A DNA stretch of 64,000 nt from Okeania sp. KiyG1 (GCF_014132355.1 NZ_BLZO01000109.1:91820-155819); one strand, 5' to 3'; counted from the first letter of the stretch, positions 1 through 8,911 are shown. Made by a program: numbers and translations. The notes: generated by a model not told the origin, from the sequence alone.

Positions 1-86
1 CTCTGATTGACGCTGGTATCCGAGCGGAGGATATTATCTCTGGTTTTAATTATCATAGAAGCAAAGAGGTTCTAAACTTCAACTGA
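1..86 (+). CDS. C-terminal end of an XisI-like protein (5' end outside window)
   Basis: An open frame enters from the left edge (first full codon at base 3) and stops with TGA at 84-86, giving 27 residues that begin LIDAGIRAEDIISGF. The pattern LV/IxAGIxxxDIxxGF close to the C-terminus is what I associate with XisI-family proteins (named from fdxN-element excision control), which are abundant in filamentous cyanobacteria. Only the tail is visible, so this is a pattern-based guess. The last residues (KEVLNFN) differ from the usual end. Confidence 0.4.
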   Translation, partial: LIDAGIRAEDIISGFNYHRSKEVLNFN

Positions 87-143
87 TATCATGTTCGGTT
101 GAATACTTACAGTTTGAAAAAGTGTTTTGTCACAAGAGAAATT

Positions 144-377
144 ATGGAAACTATTCGGAAAGTAGTCTATGTCGGGAGCGATCGCCAACTGGAAATTAGT
201 CTACCTGATACTGTATAACCAGGTTTAGTAGAAGTTGTGGTGGTAGTACAATCTTTACCGCCAGTAGGAGAAATTTCGCCAGAAAAGGAGGAAGTTTTAG
301 ACCTTTTTGGTTTTTTGCCAAAACGCATAGATCCTCTAGAATTTCAACAAGCGTTAAGAGCGGAGTGGGATGACTAA
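144..377 (+). pseudogene. VapB-like antitoxin with an in-frame stop
   Basis: Reading from ATG at 144, the frame gives METIRKVVYVGSDRQLEISL and continues to the stop at 375-377 (77 codons), but is broken by TAA at 216-218, most simply a CAA to TAA change. The N-terminal beta-strand-rich half and acidic C-terminal half suit small cyanobacterial antitoxins encoded before PIN toxins. The stop overlaps the ATG of a PIN-toxin remnant at 370, the usual antitoxin/toxin arrangement. Calling it VapB-like rests mainly on that neighbour. Confidence 0.6.
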
Positions 378-474
378 ATACTTGCTAGATACTAACATCT
401 TTATCTGTTATTTTAATAGGATAGGAATAAACCATGATTCAAGAATATTTACAAAAAGCAATGCAGGCAGCTAA
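370..474 (+). pseudogene. VapC-type PIN toxin, N-terminal remnant
   Basis: The frame starts MTKYLLDTNIFICYFN, the classic first strand of PIN-domain ribonuclease toxins with the first catalytic Asp in LLDTNI. After about 17 residues PIN similarity ends and the frame runs into the upstream and coding region of the next gene, stopping at 472-474. About 110 C-terminal residues, including the other acidic catalytic positions, are missing, so no active toxin can be made. Together with the broken antitoxin upstream it is a dead VapBC-like module, apparently cut off by arrival of the HicBA pair. Confidence 0.65.
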
Positions 475-676
475 CTACGATATCCTGGAGGAGGATCAAG
501 GTTTTTATGGGTCGATTTCTGGTGCTGCTGGGGTATGGGCAACGGGTAGCACCCTCGAAGAATGTCGCCAGGAATTATTGGAAGTTTTGGAGGAGTGGGT
601 ACTTATTGGTGTTGCAATGGGTCACGAACTCCCAGAGTTTGATGGGGTTAGTTTGAAAGTGGAGTCTGTTGCCTAA
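434..676 (+). CDS. hicB: HicB-family antitoxin
   Basis: 80 residues. The fold pattern is typical of HicB: an opening helix (IQEYLQKAM), a beta hairpin carrying the FYGSISGAAGVWATG segment, and a helix ECRQELLEVLEEWVL, as in partially degraded RNase-H-like HicB antitoxins. HicB proteins neutralise the HicA mRNA interferase. The stop TAA shares its last base with the ATG of hicA at 676, so the two are translationally coupled in antitoxin-first order. Because hicA is broken, this antitoxin may be an orphan. The gene lies inside the remnant of an older PIN toxin gene. Confidence 0.75.
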   Translation: MIQEYLQKAMQAANYDILEEDQGFYGSISGAAGVWATGSTLEECRQELLEVLEEWVLIGVAMGHELPEFDGVSLKVESVA

Positions 677-960
677 TGCCAGTTTTTGGTTTTATATCTC
701 GTCGAGAGTTAGTTGCTGCATTGAGAGCGGGTGGTTTTTCCGGTCCTTACTCTAGAGGAAAGCATCAAATTATCAAAATAATTGGGTCTAATACCACGCC
801 TTTTAAGGCGAAATATTTTTGGAGCCAAGCTCAAATACCCTACTTCCCCTCCTGGGAGGGGTTAGGGGTGGGTTAACTTCTGACTTCTGACTTCTGACTT
901 CTGACTTCATTAAGGTGCGCGATAGTTTGCGAGTTCGCATTCCCAACTACTTCAATATGG
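676..960 (+). pseudogene. hicA: HicA-family toxin, interrupted by a repeat and truncated
   Basis: ATG at 676 begins MPVFGFISRRELVAALR and reaches GPYSRGKHQ, matching the N-terminus of cyanobacterial HicA (double-stranded-RNA-binding-like mRNA interferase, catalytic His in the G-x-H segment). Around base 775 the frame enters an intergenic-type repeat. HicA-like coding resumes near 911-950 as KVRDSLRVRIPNYF, which fits the strand that normally follows (RVRIPN). About 140 bp therefore appear inserted between the two pieces, and the C-terminus is lost where an IS200/IS605 end begins near 968. The toxin is almost certainly inactive. Confidence 0.6.
775..909 (+). repeat. Dispersed repeat inserted in hicA
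   Basis: It contains a GCCTTTTAAGGC hairpin, a CCCCTCC/GGAGGGG palindrome followed by GGTTAGGGGTGGG, and four tandem CTTCTGA heptamers. An inverted relative of the same modules lies at about 36428-36545. The palindrome-plus-heptamer combination is a recurring intergenic repeat in this window (also near 17290, 21915, 37130, 40510, 41250, 56960, 60700 and 61260). Confidence 0.6.
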
Positions 961-964
961 CAGT

Positions 965-1212
965 ATTGACATACTCCCGACGTTGCGCTTACGCGAAAAC
1001 GCGGGATTCTTCAGTCAGCAAAAACTGACCGCTGTTTTAACAGAGGTGATGTCCTCCCCCTGTGATGACGCTTATAATAACAAAATCCTCCTAGCTTGTC
1101 AAGGGCTTATGAACGTTTAGCTTATGGAGGTATCCGAATCTTGGCCCTGGCTTTCATCCCGACGCTCCCCTGCGGGAGAGCGCGGGACTTCCCGCCAGGG
1201 AAGTTAAATTTT
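965..1212 (+). mobile_element. IS200/IS605-type end remnants without tnpB
   Basis: The segment has two stem-loops of the kind found at right ends of cyanobacterial IS200/IS605 elements: TTGACATACTCCCGACG pairing with a downstream CGCGGGATTCTTC, then CGACGCTCCCCTGCGGGAGAGCG followed by GGGACTTCCCGCC. No tnpA or tnpB frame is present between or beside them. This looks like a decayed or internally deleted element whose end RNA (omega-RNA region) is all that remains. Class assignment is by resemblance to the fuller copies elsewhere in the window. Confidence 0.5.
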
Positions 1213-1235
1213 ACAAACAAAAACAAGAGGTACAC

Positions 1236-1466
1236 ATGAACGTTCGCGAAGAAACGATTGCTAAGATTAATCAACTTCCTGAAGAACTTGTGGGTGAGGT
1301 CAATGATTTTGTCAGTTTCTTGTTGATGAAACACGATAGCAACCGCTGGCAGTTGTGGGAGTTATTTGCCGAGGGTAAAAAATTAGCCGAATCTGACTTT
1401 TCTGATTATTTATCTAATTTGGAAGAGTACGAGGAACGTTTAGCTAGTGGAGAAATTCAATGGTAA
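1236..1466 (+). CDS. MazE/DUF2281-like antitoxin
   Basis: 76 residues from ATG at 1236, preceded by AAGAGG with about 7 bases spacing. The N-terminus (MNVREETIAKINQLPEELV) matches the short helix found in DUF2281-type antitoxins (PEEL-xx-EVxDFVxFL). The C-terminal half is acidic and rich in Leu and Glu, suited to wrapping a toxin. The stop overlaps the start of the MazF-type toxin at 1460 by 7 bases, which fixes the operon order. In such modules the antitoxin usually binds the shared promoter and represses it; no operator was identified here. Confidence 0.75.
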   Translation: MNVREETIAKINQLPEELVGEVNDFVSFLLMKHDSNRWQLWELFAEGKKLAESDFSDYLSNLEEYEERLASGEIQW

Positions 1467-1810
1467 ATGTTATCCGGGGCGATGTGGTATTATGCGATCT
1501 TAATCCGGTAATTGGGACTGAACAAGCAGGGATAAGACCTGTAGCGATCGTACAAATAGACCGGGTTAATGCAGTGAGTCCTCACACAATTATTGCACCC
1601 TTTACGAGTAAGATTAATCGGGCACTTTTGCCTTCTCATGTATTTGTTTCTGCTGGTGTAGGTGGTTTAAGTTTAGATTCTGTGATTTTGTGCGAGCAGG
1701 TTAGAGTAATAGATAAATCTCGAATTATGAGAAAGCTGGGTCATCTAGATGATCCCTATCTGGAAGAATTAGCAAGAGCATTGAGTATAATATTGGGGTT
1801 GTCGCTATAG
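1460..1810 (+). CDS. mazF: MazF/PemK-family endoribonuclease toxin
   Basis: 116 residues, the normal length for MazF. It starts with the family signature V-IRGDVVLCDLNPVIGTEQAGIRPVAIVQ (RGD-V plus GTEQ-x-G-x-RP loop), followed by SPHTIIAPFTSK and a C-terminal ICEQVR-type segment (ILCEQVRVIDKSRI). These correspond to the SH3-like barrel that binds and cuts mRNA. The Arg of RP and the Thr of the APFTS strand match usual active-site positions. It overlaps the antitoxin by 7 bases. Unlike the two modules upstream, this pair has intact frames and is probably functional. Confidence 0.9.
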   Translation: MVNVIRGDVVLCDLNPVIGTEQAGIRPVAIVQIDRVNAVSPHTIIAPFTSKINRALLPSHVFVSAGVGGLSLDSVILCEQVRVIDKSRIMRKLGHLDDPYLEELARALSIILGLSL

Positions 1811-1938
1811 GTAACAGCGATCGCTGTTTTCAGGAGTTTTAAAGTAGGCGATCGCTGTTGTTTTGACTATTCTACAAAAAAAACTAATACTGTCGGCAGC
1901 GAGGAAGCAGGGAACACAATTAATTTTTGTTGATATCT

Positions 1939-1980
1939 CCTTGATAACTGATAACTGATAACTGATAACTGATAACTGAA
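1939..1980. repeat. Short tandem repeat (GATAACT-type decamer)
   Basis: About four tandem copies of CTGATAACTGATAA-type units directly after the NB-ARC gene's 3' end. The same repeat occurs at 11655-11687, 20452-20492, 26982-27015 and 58440-58471, always next to a gene end. These resemble the STRR repeats described in heterocystous and filamentous cyanobacteria. Confidence 0.8.
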
Positions 1981-1982
1981 AC

Positions 1983-4348
1983 CTAACTCTCCATCTGCGA
2001 GATAATCTGCAAACTCTTTTCATCAGATAACTCCCCTTGCCGATTTTCGCTCGCAACTTTCTGTAAAAAATTTTGATAGTTCTGCCGAACTTTCTGAGTA
2101 TTAGGATGCTCTTCTCCTAGTTTTGAAACAAAAATAGTTACAGCTTCCAGATACAGCAGTTCTGCTTCAGCATATCGCCCCAGAGAGTTGTAGAGCTGGG
2201 CTAAGTTATAGAGGCTGGCTGCCATATTTGGATGTGTCGATCCTAGCAGTTGCCTATTAATCTCCAAAGCTTGGAGATAAATCGGTTCAGCTTCACTGTA
2301 TCGTTCTTGAAAGTAGTAGAGAACTGCCAGGTTGTTAAGACTTTGGGCAACATCTGGATGTACAGAACCTAGCAGTTGTTTTCTGATCTCCAATGCTTCG
2401 AGATGTAGAGGCTCGGATTCCCTGTATCGCCCTTGAGAGTCGTAGAGAACTCCTAGGTGGTTGAGACTATCAGCAACATCTGGATGTGCGGAACCTAATA
2501 GTTGCTTTCTCATCTCCAAAGCTTCCAGATACATGGGTTCAGCTTCAGTGTATCGCCCTTGACGCTTGTAGAGAACCCCCAGGTTGCTAAGACTTAGCGC
2601 AACACCTGGATGTGCGGAACCTAACAGTTGCTTTCTCATCTCCAAAGCTTCCAGATGCAGAGGTTCGGACTCAGTGTATCGCCCTTGAAAGTCGTAGAGA
2701 ACCCCCAGGTTACTAAGACTTTGAGCAACATCTTCATGTATAGATCCTAGCAGTTGCTTTCTGATATCCAAAGCTTCCAGATGCAAGGGTTCAGCTTCGT
2801 TGTATCGCCCTTGAGACTCATAGAGCTTTGCCAAATTATTAAGACTTTGGGCAACATATAGATTTGTAGAGCCTAACAGTTGCTTTCTGGTATCTAAAGC
2901 TTTCAGATACAGAGATTCTGCTTGGCTATATCGTCCTTGATACTTGTAGAGGTATGCCAGGTTGTTGAGACTTAGAGCAAAATTTTGGTGTGTAGGCTTC
3001 AGACGTCTTTGAGCAATGTTTACACATTGTTGATACCAAGGTTCGGCTTGGTCATAAAATCCCTGACCTATATAGAATTTACCTAAACCAGCGAAAGGCT
3101 CGATTAGATTATCATCGGTCAACCAGTCCGTCAGGTTGTCCACAACTTCGGCAAGATGGGGAATCGCCGACTCAAACATTAAAATATCCTCGCGAGTAGG
3201 TGTATAGGGAATTTCCTTTGCCTCTGCTACCATCACCCGACAAATACCTTGTTTCATCTCCTCAACCGAGTTCGACTCTGACAACTTCCCTCTAAAAAAT
3301 TCTCGAATCAGTGGATGCAATTCATAACTCCCCTCACCCACCCGTTGCAACAGACTTAAATTCACTAACCCATCATCTCGCCAATCCTCCAAATCTTCCT
3401 CATCCACTTCTAGCAAACACCCTGTCACCAAAGACCAAGGAATAGCTGCCGGAGCAAACAGACTCAACAACCGCCCCAACTCCCGCTTATCTTCATTCAA
3501 CTCTTGCCAACTCAACTCAAAAGCAGTAGCAACCCCCCGCTCCGCAGTCATATCTTGAGAAAATCGTTCTAGAGATTTATGCTCTAACCATTTTGACTTT
3601 AACCGTTGCCTTGCTTTTGCCACAGATAAATCCGGTTTCCGCTCCAAATAACGCGCCACCAACTCCAACCCCAAGGGCAAAAATCCCAGATCGACACACA
3701 ACGCTTTTGCCTCTTCCAGCTCCTGTTGTATCCGAGTCTCCCCAACAAAAGAAACCAACAATTCCAAAGCTGCATCCTCATCCAGCACCTCTAACTCTAA
3801 CCTATGGAAAAATTGCCCCAAGTATTTTTGACGGGTAGTTATCAACACCTTAAACCGAGCTTCCCCAGGAGGTAGAAAATCCGAAATCTCCTGATAATCA
3901 ACCACATCATCAAAAATTACCAGCACATCACCCTGCAACCAGTTACGCCAACAGTAAGCCACTTGAGTCTGCAAGTTATCATCTTTTGAAGGATTTAAGT
4001 TAAATTGCGACTTAGCAAAATTAACAATCTGAATTCCTACATCCACACCACGCCCCTCCAACCAACAAACCCCGCTAGGATAAGTCTTTTGCTGAAGGTG
4101 ATGGTGAGCATATTGGAGAGCAAGTTCAGTTTTACCGATACCACCCATACCAGTAATAGAAGTAATTGCTACTCGTTCGGTTGTTTGTAACTGTTGGTGT
4201 AGGATATCCATTACCTCATCCCGACCAACAAAATTCTTAGCGCCACTCCGGCGACTAAAATTTTCAGGAATGCCTTCTGGCAGTTGGGTACTTTCCTTTG
4301 TCGGTGCCCATCCCGACGACTGCAGTCAAAAGTGATTACCACCTTGAC
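1983..4348 (-). pseudogene. NB-ARC/TPR signalling protein, C-terminal part (split by IS)
   Basis: The longest methionine-initiated frame is 742 residues (from 4211), but NB-ARC-like sequence continues in frame upstream to about 4325 (SGAKNFVGRDEVMDILHQQL, the usual lead-in to the nucleotide-binding domain). Visible motifs are Walker A GMGGIGKT, Walker B DVLVIFDD, the LITTR sensor, FLPLGLELVARYL (GLPL-like) and LHPLIREFF (MHD-like). Eight 42-residue kinesin-light-chain-type TPRs (pattern AEPLHLEALEIRKQLLGS) fill the C-terminus. The missing N-terminus lies at 5719-6136 beyond an inserted tnpB element. One in-frame TGA (4326-4328) remains beside the junction. NB-ARC/TPR proteins act as ATP-dependent switch proteins in regulation or conflict; the input here is unknown. 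Confidence 0.8.
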
Positions 4349-5718
4349 CGAAAAAATGGGTCTCAAGCCTCGCCCATAAGCGGGCGACTTTTTATTGCGG
4401 GTTGATTTTTTTCAATAAATATGTTAACCTATATGTTAGTTTGATGCGTCAAGTTATGAAAGCTAGATTTAAGTACCGTATATATCCAACGCCGGGACAA
4501 AAATACCGATTAGCCAAGCTATTTGGCTGTGTCCGTGTGGCGAGTGAATGATAGTCTAGCTTTCTGCCAACAGAGGTATAGATCAGGAGAAAAGAAATCT
4601 ACTAATTCAGAATTACAAAAGCTTTTTATTACTCAAGCTAAAAAGACTGAAGAAAGAGAATGGTTGTCAGAGGTTTCTAACATACCATTGCAGCAATCAT
4701 TGAATGACTTAAACCAGGCGTTGCTCTAACTTTTTTAAATCAACTCAAGGGAAGAGAAAAGGTAGACCTGTTAGACCTCCTAAATTTAAAAGTAGGAAAT
4801 CAAAGCAAACTGCTAGGTTTAGAAAGGGTGGCTTTAAGATTGGTCAGCATAAAGTTTATTTAGCTAAGATTGGAAAACTAAAAATAGTTTGGTCAAGGGA
4901 GTTACCTGCTGCTCCATCATCAGTAACAGTAATCAAAGATTCCGCCCATAGATATTTCTTGAGTTTTGTAGTAGAAATACAACCAGAAATCTTACCTCAA
5001 ACTGATAATTCAGTAGGCATAGATTTAGGTATTAAAACCTTTGCTACATTGAGCGACGGTACAAAGGTTGATGCTCCTAAGCCACTGAAGAAACGAATTA
5101 AGAAGTATATAAAGTTAAGTAAGTCATTATCTCATAAAACTAAAGGGTCTAAAAGGTATGAAAAAGCCAGGGTTAGAGTGGCTAAATTCCATGCCAAACT
5201 GAAAGATACAAGGACAGATTTTCTACATAAATTATCTACTAAAATAATTCGTGAAAACCAAACAATTGTTTTAGAAGATTTAAACGTTTCTGGAATGGTT
5301 AAAAACCGTAAATTATCCAGAGCAATTTCTGATTTAGCTTGGAGAACGTTCAGGACTTTTTTAGAAGGAAAAGCAGAAAAATATGGTCGCGATTTCAGAG
5401 TAATTAGTCGCCCTTGAGCCAACATCCCAAGTTTGCTCAAATTGTGGCTTTAAAGGTGGGAAGCTAGACCTTCAGGTTCGAGAATGGGAGTGTCTCAACT
5501 GTGGTGCAAAACATGATAGAGACGAGAATGCAGCGATAAATATATTAGTCGCGGGCGGGCAGTCCGAGACATTAAACGGACGTGGAGGTAAGCGTAAGAC
5601 TAGCGTCAAGGTAGCAGCAGCCAGTGTTAGCGGCAGCTATGCGAAGCAAAACGTCAACCCGCCGAGGAGTTACGGCTCGGTAGGAATCCCCGCGCCTTTA
5701 GGCCGGGGAGGATGTCAA
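4349..5718 (+). mobile_element. IS200/IS605-family tnpB element inserted in the NB-ARC gene
   Basis: Left end: CCGAAAAAATGGGTCTCAAGCC followed by a GCCCATAAGCGGGC hairpin. Right end (about 5640-5718): CCGCCGAGGAGTTACGGCTCGG and a CCCCGCGCC/GGCCGGGG stem, ending GGAGGATGTCAA. The same ends occur on the minus strand at 17776-18010, which supports the limits. These elements make no target duplication. Joining bases 5719 and 4348 keeps the host reading frame, consistent with a clean insertion. There is no Y1 transposase (tnpA), so movement would need one in trans. Boundaries may be off by several bases. Confidence 0.75.
4456..5630 (+). pseudogene. tnpB: TnpB (RuvC-like RNA-guided nuclease), frameshifted
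   Basis: The frame opens at ATG 4456 (MKARFKYRIYPTPGQ, the TnpB N-terminus) and then changes near 4540, again near 4724 and again near 5415. The pieces together cover a normal TnpB: catalytic Asp in SVGIDLGIKTFATL, catalytic Glu in IVLEDLNVSGM, the zinc ribbon CSNCGF/CLNCG, and the last Asp in [12 protein letters not shown]. All motifs survive although the frame does not, so decay is recent or some shifts are sequence errors. TnpB cuts DNA guided by RNA from the element's right end and favours element retention. Confidence 0.85.
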
Positions 5719-6136
5719 CACCATAAAAGGTATTTCCTTGAATCACATTTCTAATTGTTTCCGCTAGCTTGCCATAATTGTGTACAGTGGGCCCTTGAGA
5801 CTTAATTTTTTCAATCTCAGACTCAAGATTTTTAACATATTCTGAATTTTCCTGTTTTGCGACTTCAACTACATCAATAACAGCTTGCTTAACTTCCTGG
5901 TCTTCATTAGCAGCAGCTTCCAACTCTTTTATGGCCTGATTAATATATACAGGAAAAACTTCTGTTTCAGCAGACTTCAAAGCAGGTAAACTTCCCGCAG
6001 GCTTTCGTTGTATGAGTTGCCACAACTTACCCGCTTGCTCCAAAGTCTTTTCCCCTAAACCTTCCCCTGTCTTTTCTACATATTTAGTGAGGAAAGAAGT
6101 GGCGATCACTGCTAGGCTCAATTCTATAGGTTCCAT
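5719..6136 (-). pseudogene. N-terminal part of the split NB-ARC/TPR gene
   Basis: From ATG at 6136, with AAGGAG 8 bases upstream, the frame reads MEPIELSLAVIATSFLTKY and about 139 residues ending VIQGNTFYG, then crosses into the right end of the tnpB element. Such helical N-termini (amphipathic start, GEKTLEQAGKLWQLI, long Glu/Lys helix) commonly precede VGRDE-x-LHQQL and NB-ARC in cyanobacterial proteins, and its strand and frame match the fragment at 1983-4348. The undisturbed gene would have encoded roughly 920 residues. This part keeps the native promoter and ribosome-binding site. Confidence 0.7.
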
Positions 6137-6214
6137 TTTCTATACTCCTTGTTGAAATATTGATAATTATAAATTATATAGAATTTCTCAGTAAGTGTGA
6201 GGTCTACTATTGGA

Positions 6215-6495
6215 GATCCCCCCTAACCCCCCTTGACAAGGGGGGAAACTGGAAGTCCCCCTTAAAAAGGGGGATTTAGGGGGATCGTTCATCTACCTCA
6301 CTCTTGACAAGGGGGGAAACCGGAAGTCCCCCTTTTTAAGGGAGATTTAGGGGGATCGTTCATCTACCTCACCAGGAGATCCCCCCTAACCCCCCTTGAT
6401 AAGGGGGGAAACGGAAGTCCCCCTTAAAAAGGGGGATTTAGGGGGATCGTTCATCTACCTCACCAGGAGATCCCCCCTAACCCCCCTTGATAAGG
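6215..6495. repeat. Array of about four C/G-rich hairpin repeats (continues at 7933-8003)
   Basis: Units of 75-91 bp are built from CCCCCCTAACCCCCCTTGA, AAGGGGGGAAAC, GGAAGTCCCCCTTTTTAAGGG and GGATTTAGGGGGATCGTTCA, followed by CTACCTCAC. Each unit folds into strong C-run/G-run stems. The fourth unit is cut by the ISAs1-like element and resumes on its far side. Spacer sequence between units is minimal and not unique, so it is not a CRISPR. Confidence 0.85.
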
Positions 6496-7932
6496 CAGGG
6501 CTAATTCATTGTCGCCAGAGAAAAATATTGAGGAGTACAATGATTGTTGTCAAGTATTGAGTTAAGCTAACTATTCTCAATATTAGGGCTTAGATAGAAA
6601 TGAACTTATTACAAATATTGGCCCAATTACCAGATTTTCGAGCTGCTAGAGGGAGACGTTATCCATTATGGTTAGTATTACTGTTAGTAATTATGGGTAC
6701 AATGAGCGGTTGTTTCTCCTATTGTGCCCTAGAAGATTTTGCTCGTCGTCATCATCTGGCATTACAGCAACAACTAGAGCTATCGCCTTTGAGTTTTCCA
6801 ACTGAAGTCTACATTTCGGCGAATTATGACCAGAATTGATTTTGCTCAATTAGCTCAAGTATTCAATCAATGGGCTCAACACCAAATAACAATTCAAGAG
6901 GCCGAATGGTTAGCAGTGGACGGTAAGAGTATTAGGTCTACTGTCAGTGACTGTTATGGTTCTTACCAAGACTTTGTCAATGTTGTTTCTGTGTTCAGTA
7001 ATTGTCAAGGAGTACCTGTAGCCATAGAACAATTTCACGTGGGAAGAAAGTAGTGAAATTGCTGTTGTCCAAGCCATATTGGCTAGTTTAAACCTTGAAG
7101 GAGTAGTTTTTAGTTGCGATGCTTTACATTGTCAAAAAAAACCGTCAAGTTAATCATTGACAGAGGTAACCATTACACAATAGCAGTCAAGGGTAATCAA
7201 AAAAAACTGTACCAGCAAGTACAACTAACAACTGAACAAACACAACCAAGTAGTGTTGATATATCAGAAGATAGATCTAGAAATCGTGTGGTTTGTAGAA
7301 CAGTGTCTGTGTTTAATAATCTGTTGGGAATTAGCTCTGAGTGGGAAGGAATTAAGTCTGTGATTAGAGTTGAGCGTCAGGGTACACGAGCAAGTGTTGA
7401 CTATTATCAAACAGCTTACTACATTAGCAGTCTGAAATTAAGTGCAGCAGAATTTGCAGTAGGAATTCAGGGACATTGGGGAATTGAGAATCGACTACAT
7501 TGGGTTAAAGATGTAGTGTTTCGAGAGGACACAAGTCTAATTCGGCACTCTCAAGCTGCTGCTAATTTTTCTGTGATTCGTCAGTTGGCGATCGCTATCT
7601 GTCGCCTTCATGGTTATTCTTCCCTCACTACTGCGATTCGTACCATTGCTCACGATTTGGAGCAGATTTTTCTGATGATTATAAATCTAGAACTGTAGTC
7701 ATTGAGAATTGAAATTGGCCCATACACAGAACCTCACTCCCCCCTAGTTTTCGATTTCAATAGTTCTGGTATTGGCGATCGCGACTGATATTAGCGATCG
7801 CGACTGAGTCTGTGACATAAATTTTTCCTGTATAAGTATGATAATTTAGGGGAAAAGACTATGAAATACTTGACAATATGGCCAAACTTGTACTCCTCAA
7901 TATTTTTCTCTGGCGACAATGAATTAGCCCTG
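6496..7932 (+). mobile_element. ISAs1-like insertion sequence with inverted ends and target duplication
   Basis: The 1437-bp element begins CAGGGCTAATTCATTGTCGC and ends with the exact inverse; the inverted repeats extend about 45 bases (to the TTGAGGAGTACAA segment). The array sequence CCTTGATAAGG is present on both sides (6485-6495 and 7933-7943), a target duplication of 7-11 bp, ambiguous because the flanking bases are symmetrical. One transposase gene lies inside. Perfect ends with a broken transposase suggest it can still be moved in trans. Confidence 0.9.
6600..7698 (+). pseudogene. ISAs1-family (H-repeat-like) transposase, frameshifted
   Basis: The N-terminus MNLLQILAQLPDFRAARGRRY is typical of ISAs1/H-repeat transposases. 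The frame shifts near 6830 into WLAVDGKSIRST (first catalytic Asp of the DDE set), then near 7050 into SEIAVVQAILASL...VFSCDALHCQKKT (second Asp), and again at an A8 run (7134-7141). The rest, VKLIIDRGNHYTIAVKGNQ through WGIENRLHWVKDVVFRED, includes the catalytic Glu region. At least three frame changes mean no active transposase unless slippage or sequence errors are involved. All family motifs remain. Confidence 0.85.
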
Positions 7933-8053
7933 CCTTGATAAGGGGGGAAACTGGAAGTCCCCCTTAAAAAGGGGGATTTAGGGGGATCGTTCATCTACCT
8001 CTATCCCACTCTTATTCATCAATTCTTTCTCCCTCTTCCTTCTTTCTTCTTCC

Positions 8054-8885
8054 GATGTAGTCGATGAGGATATCGCTATCCCTCACCTCTACTCCAAAAC
8101 CGTACATGAGAGTTTCCATCTCATACGGCTCCTAACATTGCAGGATTCTTCAAGGTTGGTTACACCTATTCTCGCACCTAATATTTCAAGGTTTGTCAAC
8201 GCTTGTTGGCCTCGGTTTTCACTACTCTTTGGCTTGGATACCTGGAGATTTTTCACGGGCATGAGTCTCCTACTCTCGACTTGAGCCTACTTACCCCGGC
8301 GAATGCGTTTTGGCTTAATACAATTTCGGTTTCACGGCTACCTGCAGTGCCTCCCCACGTCTGCATATCCTGAACATTACTCCAGGCTTGCTTCGCAGGA
8401 GTTTCCTTATCCCTAAAAGACATTGGTTAAACTTTTCCTACTCAGAGGTTAAGGTCTGAGAGTCTTAAGGGGTTACTTCGTTCCCTAGTATCATTTCTCG
8501 TTACATTTAGGCTCCTAGTGTCGTCCGACCTCCAACTAGATGTGATAACGCCGAAGAACTACGTTACCAGTTATGTGAGGTTTCCCGTTTTGGGTTTGGT
8601 GTATCAGGCTTAATTTCACCAATCGAAGATGACGAGCGGTTATACTAGATTGACTGTGCGTTAACCTTATGTAACTCCCTTGGCCACGATAACCAGAAAA
8701 AACCTTCTAGTTTTAAGGCTTTAAGTCCATGCACTGAGAGACCAAGTTGTTACCTTGGAATCCTGAACTTCAGAGTCACTCTACATCCCAGAGGGCAGGA
8801 ATTCAACCTGCATGACTACTAGAGTTATCCCTTTTTTGAGACTGGCTAACTTACATAGAAGCTTGTTTAGCCAAACGAATCGCAC
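8054..8885 (-). ncRNA. ORF-less group II intron
   Basis: On the minus strand it opens with the consensus 5' end GTGCGATTCG (first base complement of 8885). It ends with a domain V stem GAGCCGTATGAGATGGAAAC closed by TCTCATGTACGGTTTTG (about 8096-8131) and a domain VI stem GTAGAGGTGAGGGATAGCG closed by ATATCCTCATCGACTAC. The second intron at 47761-48639 has the same layout. There is no reverse transcriptase/maturase frame in its 832 bp, so splicing or mobility would need help in trans. It lies between genes, in a TTCTTCC-rich repeat, not inside a coding sequence. The 3' end is inferred by alignment to the other copy. Confidence 0.85.
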
Positions 8886-8911
8886 TTCTTCCTTCTTCCC
8901 TCTTCCTTCTA

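Noticed and set aside
1122-1334. Minus-strand 70-residue ORF
   Set aside because: It covers IS end stems and the antisense of the antitoxin gene; no similarity or start signal.
6215-6495. CRISPR array
   Set aside because: Units adjoin without variable spacers and contain long C/G stems, so it is a hairpin repeat array.
8054-8885. Short ORF reading MSFRDKETPAKQAWSNVQ inside the intron as a maturase
   Set aside because: It is under 60 residues with no reverse transcriptase or maturase motif, so the intron is treated as ORF-less.
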